Shown: piece after piece, positions 15,530 through 18,818 of the stretch
How positions within the stretch are numbered: the first letter of the stretch is position 1
Layout: each line of letters opens with the position of its first letter
NCBI GenBank assembly: GCA_034409055.1
Contig: DAOUMU010000174.1
Coordinates: 1 to 18,818 of the forward strand
Direction: 5' to 3'
DNA from: DAOUMU01 sp034409055
Lineage (GTDB): Bacteria > Chloroflexota > Anaerolineae > 4572-78 > J111
Length of the DNA: 18,818 bases
Made by a program: the position numbers and the translations under genes
Notes under the pieces: model-generated
Database searches by the model: none
What the model was told of the DNA's origin: nothing
What the model saw: the letters and a program-made list of their open reading frames with translations, nothing else

Positions 15530-15994
15530 ATGAAAAAGTCGCTAATTTTGGTGCTGCTGACGCTGATCGCCTGTATCGGGCTGATTGGTGTAACGACCCG
15601 GGAAACAATTATGCCGGTGACTCAGGAGTCGCTGACCCGGCCCCGTGTCTTTGCCTACCGGGATTGGCAGAGTGTTGGGGTGCGGGTACAAGATGGGGAC
15701 CGGCTGTACATTCAGGCCAGCGGCACCTGGCTGTACACACCTGATGAGTATCACGGGCCGGAGGGGAGTTCACGTTATCGTGCTCCTAACTTTTATCCGT
15801 TACCCCACGTCCCGGGTGGAGCCCTGATCGGTCGCATCGGCGAGGATGGCCGGCCGTTTTACGTCGGACGCGGCGGCGACTGGCCGGTGAACAGATCTGG
15901 CAAGCTCTACCTGCGCATTGACGATGACATACTGAGTGACAACGATGGTTGGGTGGCAGTGGAGGTAACGGTCAGTCACCCGGAAGCGGATTGA
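15530..15994 (+). CDS. Secreted PA-IL (LecA)-like domain protein
   Basis: A 154-residue protein with an N-terminal hydrophobic signal (about 4-22). LIAC at 12-15 could be a lipobox, but the residues after Cys are hydrophobic, so a signal anchor is equally possible. The rest matches the calcium-dependent galactose lectin LecA in pattern: DGDRLYIQASGTW early, GGALIGRIGEDG (96-107) like CGALVMKIGNSG, and LYLRIDDDILSDNDG (126-140) like the calcium and sugar loop, with Asp132, Asp137, Asn138 and Asp139 as candidate ligands. The spacing suits the family, but carbohydrate binding is not proven. It is coupled to the band-7 gene, and its stop codon lies at the edge of the GC-rich tract to the right. 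Confidence 0.75.
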   Translation: MKKSLILVLLTLIACIGLIGVTTRETIMPVTQESLTRPRVFAYRDWQSVGVRVQDGDRLYIQASGTWLYTPDEYHGPEGSSRYRAPNFYPLPHVPGGALIGRIGEDGRPFYVGRGGDWPVNRSGKLYLRIDDDILSDNDGWVAVEVTVSHPEAD

Positions 15995-16006
15995 TATTGC
16001 CCGAGG

Positions 16007-16066
16007 CCATAGTCCTGGGACGTCGGCGTGGGTGCCAAGCAAGTGGTCGACGACGCGCAGCGCGAC
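16007..16066 (-). pseudogene. Disconnected C-terminal coding remnant of the chimeric effector-like gene
   Basis: Beyond the effector-like stop, the minus strand reads VALRVVDHLLGTHADVPGLW in the frame that would be in phase if the 14 bases 16067-16080 were removed. Second codon positions are poor in G and C while third positions are almost all G or C down to about 16019, the pattern of a real gene in GC-rich DNA. The frame then runs into the 3' end of the lectin-like gene on the opposite strand, where the pattern is lost. It is probably the tail of the original protein, cut off by a small insertion and by the edge of the acquired segment. Confidence 0.5.
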
Positions 16067-16088
16067 GTACTCGCAGGTTAGTACTCGC
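16067..16088. repeat. 8-bp direct repeat spanning the effector-like stop codon
   Basis: GTACTCGC occurs at 16067-16074 and 16081-16088, separated by AGGTTA, which contains the stop codon (TAA on the minus strand, 16080-16078). The offset of 14 bases shifts the frame. Removing one unit joins GGEY to VALRVV in frame. Confidence 0.8.
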
Positions 16089-18261
16089 CGCCGCTCCAGT
16101 TGGCGTCGCCAAGCAGTTTCTTGATGCCTGACCCTGTTGGTCCGTCGCTGCCGATCCACGAGTCGAGCACCTTATCGATCTCATCCGCACCCATCAGCCA
16201 GCTATAGAGCTGGTTCCTCGCCGCGGCGATGGCCTTGAAGTCAGCACCCTTCAAGCCGGGGATGCGGCGGATGGGCGCGGCGTAGGCGTCCTTGGCCAGT
16301 TGGTAGTAGAAGGGGTCGGGACTGTCGGGATGGGGATCGATGCCGACCCCGTAGCCCCCCCGCCACGACTGGATGTGTCCGTAGACCCGACCGACTTCGT
16401 CGTCAGCGGCCTTCCCGGCGTCCAGGGCCGCGGCCAGGAGCGTTTTCGTCTCGAGCACCGTGGTCGCAAATAGCAACGTTCGCGACGCGATGTCGGTGTC
16501 ACGGCCCCTGTCGGCACCCTTGTTGCGCCCTTTGGCGAGCCGGTCGGCTTCGGCTCCGATCAACGCCATCGTCTCGCGCCGATCCATGACCGCATTTTGC
16601 AGCTCCTCGACCGCGTTCCGGTAGTGCTCGATGGCAGCGTCGAAACGGAACTTGATGGCATCCCACTTGTTCTTTTCCTCAATGCCGGCGTGGTGCTCGA
16701 TCTCGTCGCCCAACGTCTCGATCTTCACCTCGAGGTCCGTCAGCTCCTTGTCGTAGTAGAGCTGCATCCCGAATGTGGCGGCCTTGCTCAGCATACCGGT
16801 CGCCTTGTTGATCTTGGCGGCACCCCCCGAGATCCTCTTCGACGGATCGGTGCTGGCCTCGGCCTCGGCCCCGGCAGAGGCCAGCGCGATGAGCTTGGTC
16901 GAACCGCCGGCCACCAAGGAGACCCCGGTCTGCACGTAGCCGGCTACCTTGGCGATCTTGTTGATCTTGGCCTGGATCGCGGCCTTGCCGGCCTCCGCTT
17001 TCTCCTGTATCGTGCGGAGCTTGCCGATCACCTGATGCTCGGTCAGCCGGGCCATGTCTCGTGAAGCAGCCACCAGGCTCTTGCGGTGAGCACTCACGTT
17101 CTTGGTCGCCGCCGAGACCTTGTCGTTGTCGATCTGGTACTTGGCCATGGCGTCCTTCAGCGCCAATTGCTCGCCTTTCGAGAGATCCGTCGAGACATCC
17201 CAACCCTCCTCGTTGATCCAGAGGTCCTGGGCCACCGTCGCCGCTTTGACCACTGCTCGCGTAGCCGCGTTGGCCAGCGGCACGAAGATGTTGAACGACT
17301 GCTGCGCTTTGGGGATCAGGTCGGCGTCCTTGGCGTAGTTGCCGAGCCCCACGTTCTGGGTCCGGTAGGCAAATGTCTTCTTCTTGTCGGCCACAGTGCT
17401 GCGCCCGTAGAACCAAGCCGTCAGTGTTTCCTCCATTAACCGGCTGAAGTACGTCTGGCCCTTCAGCGATGGATCGAGTGGGAACTCCGCTGGCTCGAAC
17501 ATGCCGAACGACGGCTTGCCCACTCGCCCCTCGACCGGCATGGACTTGGGGGTGGCCCCCGCCGCCGCGGCGTTGCCGAGCTGATCGGTAATGAGCGTCG
17601 AGGACTTCGGGTCCATCTTGGCCTGGTAGGGGGCGTCGAGCTCCTCGTCATCAGGTCGCCTCTGGACCGACAGCGCCGAGGTGGCGGCCCAGTTGCCGAG
17701 CGAGCGTTGGCGTGATGCGAGGTGGTCGGGCCGCAGACGGTCGGGCGAAGCCTCGGTTAGCGCCCTCTGCCTCGCGGCCGCGTCGCCAGGGGTGAATTTG
17801 CTTTGCAGCACCTCCCCCTCTTCCTTCGGTTGTCGCTGCACCTGCGGCTCAGGCATCTGCATCGCCTGATTGGCGACCCAATCTGCCTCCTGCTCATGTT
17901 GGTCTCCCGAGCCGTTAACTTTCAGCTTCGGTTGTTTGCTGCTATGTACGCTAGTATGCATCGGTAGTCGGCTGAAGTCGTCAGCAAAAGCAGTCGATGC
18001 CTTGCTCACCGGCCTCGCTTCGAGGTCTTCTGTTTTGGACTGTAACAATCGCTGTACGGCTTGATTACCAATTGTGTGTTGAAGTTGCAGCACTTGACGC
18101 GGGTTCAACCTATCGAGGTCAATCCTGGCTGGCTGGATAAAAGTGTCTGAGTGGGTTGGCTGCTGGGCTAGTTTATCTAAATTCTCGGTAGCGGGCTTCG
18201 GCGAACGTCGTTTTGAGTTTGTTTTGTCATTACTACTATGGGTTTGCTCTTTCGAGGACAT
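16078..18261 (-). CDS. Chimeric eCIS/DUF4157-leader protein with a GC-rich helical effector-like body
   Basis: A 727-residue protein. Residues 1-80 form a charged leader with LQLQHTIGNQAVQRLL (58-73). DDFSRLPMH (94-102) and the stretch GDQHEQEADWVANQAM (119-134), followed by MPEPQVQRQ, are typical of leaders on DUF4157 proteins and contractile-injection-system cargo. No HExxH of the DUF4157 domain is seen. From about residue 155 composition changes: 44 of 60 bases are G or C at 16381-16440 against 27 of 60 at 18181-18240. A second leader-like motif, RQRSLGNWAATSALSVQRR (184-202), follows, then an unknown mostly helical body (about 260-727) with long coiled-coil stretches near 380-440 and 505-580 and a Gly/Ala-rich stretch at 440-470. 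The start at 18261 has AAGGAG just upstream. A toxin or structural cargo role is inferred. The C-terminus seems truncated. Confidence 0.75.
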   Translation of the reverse strand: MSSKEQTHSSNDKTNSKRRSPKPATENLDKLAQQPTHSDTFIQPARIDLDRLNPRQVLQLQHTIGNQAVQRLLQSKTEDLEARPVSKASTAFADDFSRLPMHTSVHSSKQPKLKVNGSGDQHEQEADWVANQAMQMPEPQVQRQPKEEGEVLQSKFTPGDAAARQRALTEASPDRLRPDHLASRQRSLGNWAATSALSVQRRPDDEELDAPYQAKMDPKSSTLITDQLGNAAAAGATPKSMPVEGRVGKPSFGMFEPAEFPLDPSLKGQTYFSRLMEETLTAWFYGRSTVADKKKTFAYRTQNVGLGNYAKDADLIPKAQQSFNIFVPLANAATRAVVKAATVAQDLWINEEGWDVSTDLSKGEQLALKDAMAKYQIDNDKVSAATKNVSAHRKSLVAASRDMARLTEHQVIGKLRTIQEKAEAGKAAIQAKINKIAKVAGYVQTGVSLVAGGSTKLIALASAGAEAEASTDPSKRISGGAAKINKATGMLSKAATFGMQLYYDKELTDLEVKIETLGDEIEHHAGIEEKNKWDAIKFRFDAAIEHYRNAVEELQNAVMDRRETMALIGAEADRLAKGRNKGADRGRDTDIASRTLLFATTVLETKTLLAAALDAGKAADDEVGRVYGHIQSWRGGYGVGIDPHPDSPDPFYYQLAKDAYAAPIRRIPGLKGADFKAIAAARNQLYSWLMGADEIDKVLDSWIGSDGPTGSGIKKLLGDANWSGGEY

Positions 18262-18287
18262 AATTATCTCCTTATTTAGTTACAGTT

Positions 18288-18518
18288 TCACTTGCGACGA
18301 AGCGGGCTAACGCTTAGGTAAGCCGCACCACATAGAGCACAGGCCAACCAGAACGGTGCTGCATGAGACCCGTTGACCCGGTACCAGGACAACGGCTCCA
18401 TGCCAATATGAAAAATAGGCAGGATGGTTTGCCCATACGGGTTAAATATGATGTTGTCAGGCCGTTCAGGAATCTCCTCTGAATCAGAGGAAGTGAGAGG
18501 CCCCCCTAGAGTTTGCAT
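18288..18518 (-). CDS. Doubtful small ORF in the leader of the effector-like gene
   Basis: A 76-codon open frame ending 26 bases before the effector-like start. Its C-terminal half (SHAAPFWLACALCGAAYL) is hydrophobic and could be one membrane helix followed by a basic tail. However, its ATG overlaps the TATAAT of the putative promoter, so RNA from that promoter would not contain the start, and no ribosome binding site is evident. An internal ATG near 18401 could give a shorter protein. It may be a gene remnant or a chance frame. I recognise no family. Confidence 0.2.
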   Translation of the reverse strand: MQTLGGPLTSSDSEEIPERPDNIIFNPYGQTILPIFHIGMEPLSWYRVNGSHAAPFWLACALCGAAYLSVSPLRRK

Positions 18519-18545
18519 TATATCAGATTTAGGAGCGGTTGTCTA
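18517..18545 (-). promoter_or_regulatory. Putative strong sigma70-type promoter for the effector-like gene
   Basis: On the minus strand, TAGACA (18545-18540, five of six) and a perfect TATAAT (18522-18517) are separated by 17 bases. Transcription would begin near 18510, giving a leader of about 250 bases before the start at 18261. That leader contains only the doubtful 76-codon frame. In 18262-18682 the rest is the repeat copy B described separately. Confidence 0.55.
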
Positions 18546-18584
18546 TACCCCGAGGGGATATTTTTAGGTAGTTCCAGAAAAATA

Positions 18585-18603
18585 CCTGTGCCCAGTACGG
18601 GTA
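18585..18603. repeat. Micro-insertion 1 within repeat copy B
   Basis: CCTGTGCCC, then AGTAC, then GGGTA, 19 bases, absent from the same place in copy A (between GAAAAATA and ATGCTCCC). TA flanks it on both sides, as a two-base target duplication would. It shares both ends with the second micro-insertion. Confidence 0.7.
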
Positions 18604-18646
18604 ATGCTCCCAAAATCGTGTTGCGTGTTGCGTGCTGCGTGTTAAA

Positions 18647-18667
18647 CCTGTGCCCGCTTTTTGGGTA
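18647..18667. repeat. Micro-insertion 2 within repeat copy B
   Basis: CCTGTGCCC, then GCTTTTT, then GGGTA, 21 bases, absent from copy A between GTTAAA and TTTGGCC. It has the same outer sequences as the first micro-insertion and a different centre. CCC and GGG could pair as a very small hairpin. Confidence 0.7.
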
Positions 18668-18682
18668 TTTGGCCGAAAACCC

Positions 18683-18818
18683 TCACGCAACACTATGCAC
18701 GGGTTCCAAACGACATAAACGGGCGTCATCTTCGTCGGGAACGATATGTTTGATGGTAATTGCATCCTCCTCAACGACGATGTGATCAATTAACAACCGA
18801 ATAACGTCCTGTTGGGTT
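18683..18818 (-). CDS. Serine-recombinase-like protein, C-terminal end (partial)
   Basis: The gene enters from the right edge and ends at TGA 18685-18683; 44 codons are visible. The text DVIRLLIDHIVVEEDAITI, then KHIVP, resembles the C-terminal end of large serine recombinases (site-specific DNA invertase/resolvase family), where a similar VIRLLIDxIVV...I...VIP pattern is common. The catalytic domain lies outside the window, so the call rests on this tail only. The last codons (SVA and stop) lie inside repeat copy B, so the natural C-terminus may have been replaced or the repeat may be the usual neighbour of this gene. Confidence 0.5.
   Translation of the reverse strand, partial: TQQDVIRLLIDHIVVEEDAITIKHIVPDEDDARLCRLEPVHSVA

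Larger units (their letters stand above)
18562..18693. repeat. Hairpin repeat, copy B (right arm missing, with two micro-insertions)
   Basis: It matches copy A from TTTTAGGTAGTTCCAGAAAAAT through ACCCTCACGCAACAC (given in two parts, each nearly identical to copy A) and then stops: the whole complementary right arm of copy A is absent and is replaced by the end of a recombinase-like gene. Two inserts of 19 and 21 bases interrupt it (18585-18603 and 18647-18667). Orientation is the same as copy A. Confidence 0.8.

Noticed and set aside
16597..17439. Plus-strand and shifted minus-strand frames inside the GC-rich effector-like gene
   Set aside because: GC-rich DNA lacks stop codons in several frames. 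The 727-codon frame has the proper leader, start signal and codon-position pattern.

Overview
The window looks like a chromosomal segment of a heterotrophic bacterium with about 50-60% GC, most likely Chloroflexota (Anaerolineae/Caldilineae-like). This is inferred from gene flavour only: a PA-IL-like lectin beside a band-7 protein, an FtsH of this type, a TIGN-motif leader protein of the DUF4157/eCIS-cargo kind, and hairpin-rich dispersed repeats. No rRNA or tRNA gene was seen to confirm it.

Bases 1-7412 carry, on the plus strand: a palindromic repeat; a membrane-anchored endonuclease/exonuclease/phosphatase-fold protein; an AT-rich SGNH hydrolase; a cysteinyl-tRNA synthetase family ligase that reads more like MshC than like standard CysRS; a small membrane protein; an orphan cytoplasmic histidine kinase; and an SHMT-fold PLP enzyme with non-canonical active-site residues. 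ftsH (7438-9312) lies on the minus strand.

Bases 9456-14239 look like one transcription unit. A promoter-like pair precedes an aromatic-L-amino-acid decarboxylase, then a membrane-anchored sensor kinase (stop/start overlap), then an exported protein with a possible glycosidase-like fold, which probably starts at a non-standard codon inside the kinase gene, and last a NarL/LuxR response regulator. This joins amine formation and signalling in one operon, although the kinase and regulator belong to families that do not usually pair.

Bases 14240-18818 are accessory in character. Two related hairpin repeats (14431-14582 and 18562-18693) lie in the same orientation about 4.1 kb apart. They bracket a band-7/SPFH gene, a LecA-like secreted protein and a convergent chimeric gene. 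The chimera has a leader of moderate GC and a GC-rich, mostly helical body resembling an effector. Its stop codon lies inside a 14-base duplication-like insertion, and the GC-rich coding signal continues past that stop in the frame restored by removing the insertion. The second repeat carries two very similar 19-21 base micro-insertions absent from the first, and it supplies the last codons of a serine-recombinase-like gene that enters from the right edge. This chimera, repeat and recombinase neighbourhood is the most unusual part of the window.

All calls come from reading the sequence alone. Family names rest on recalled motifs, and no database search was run.
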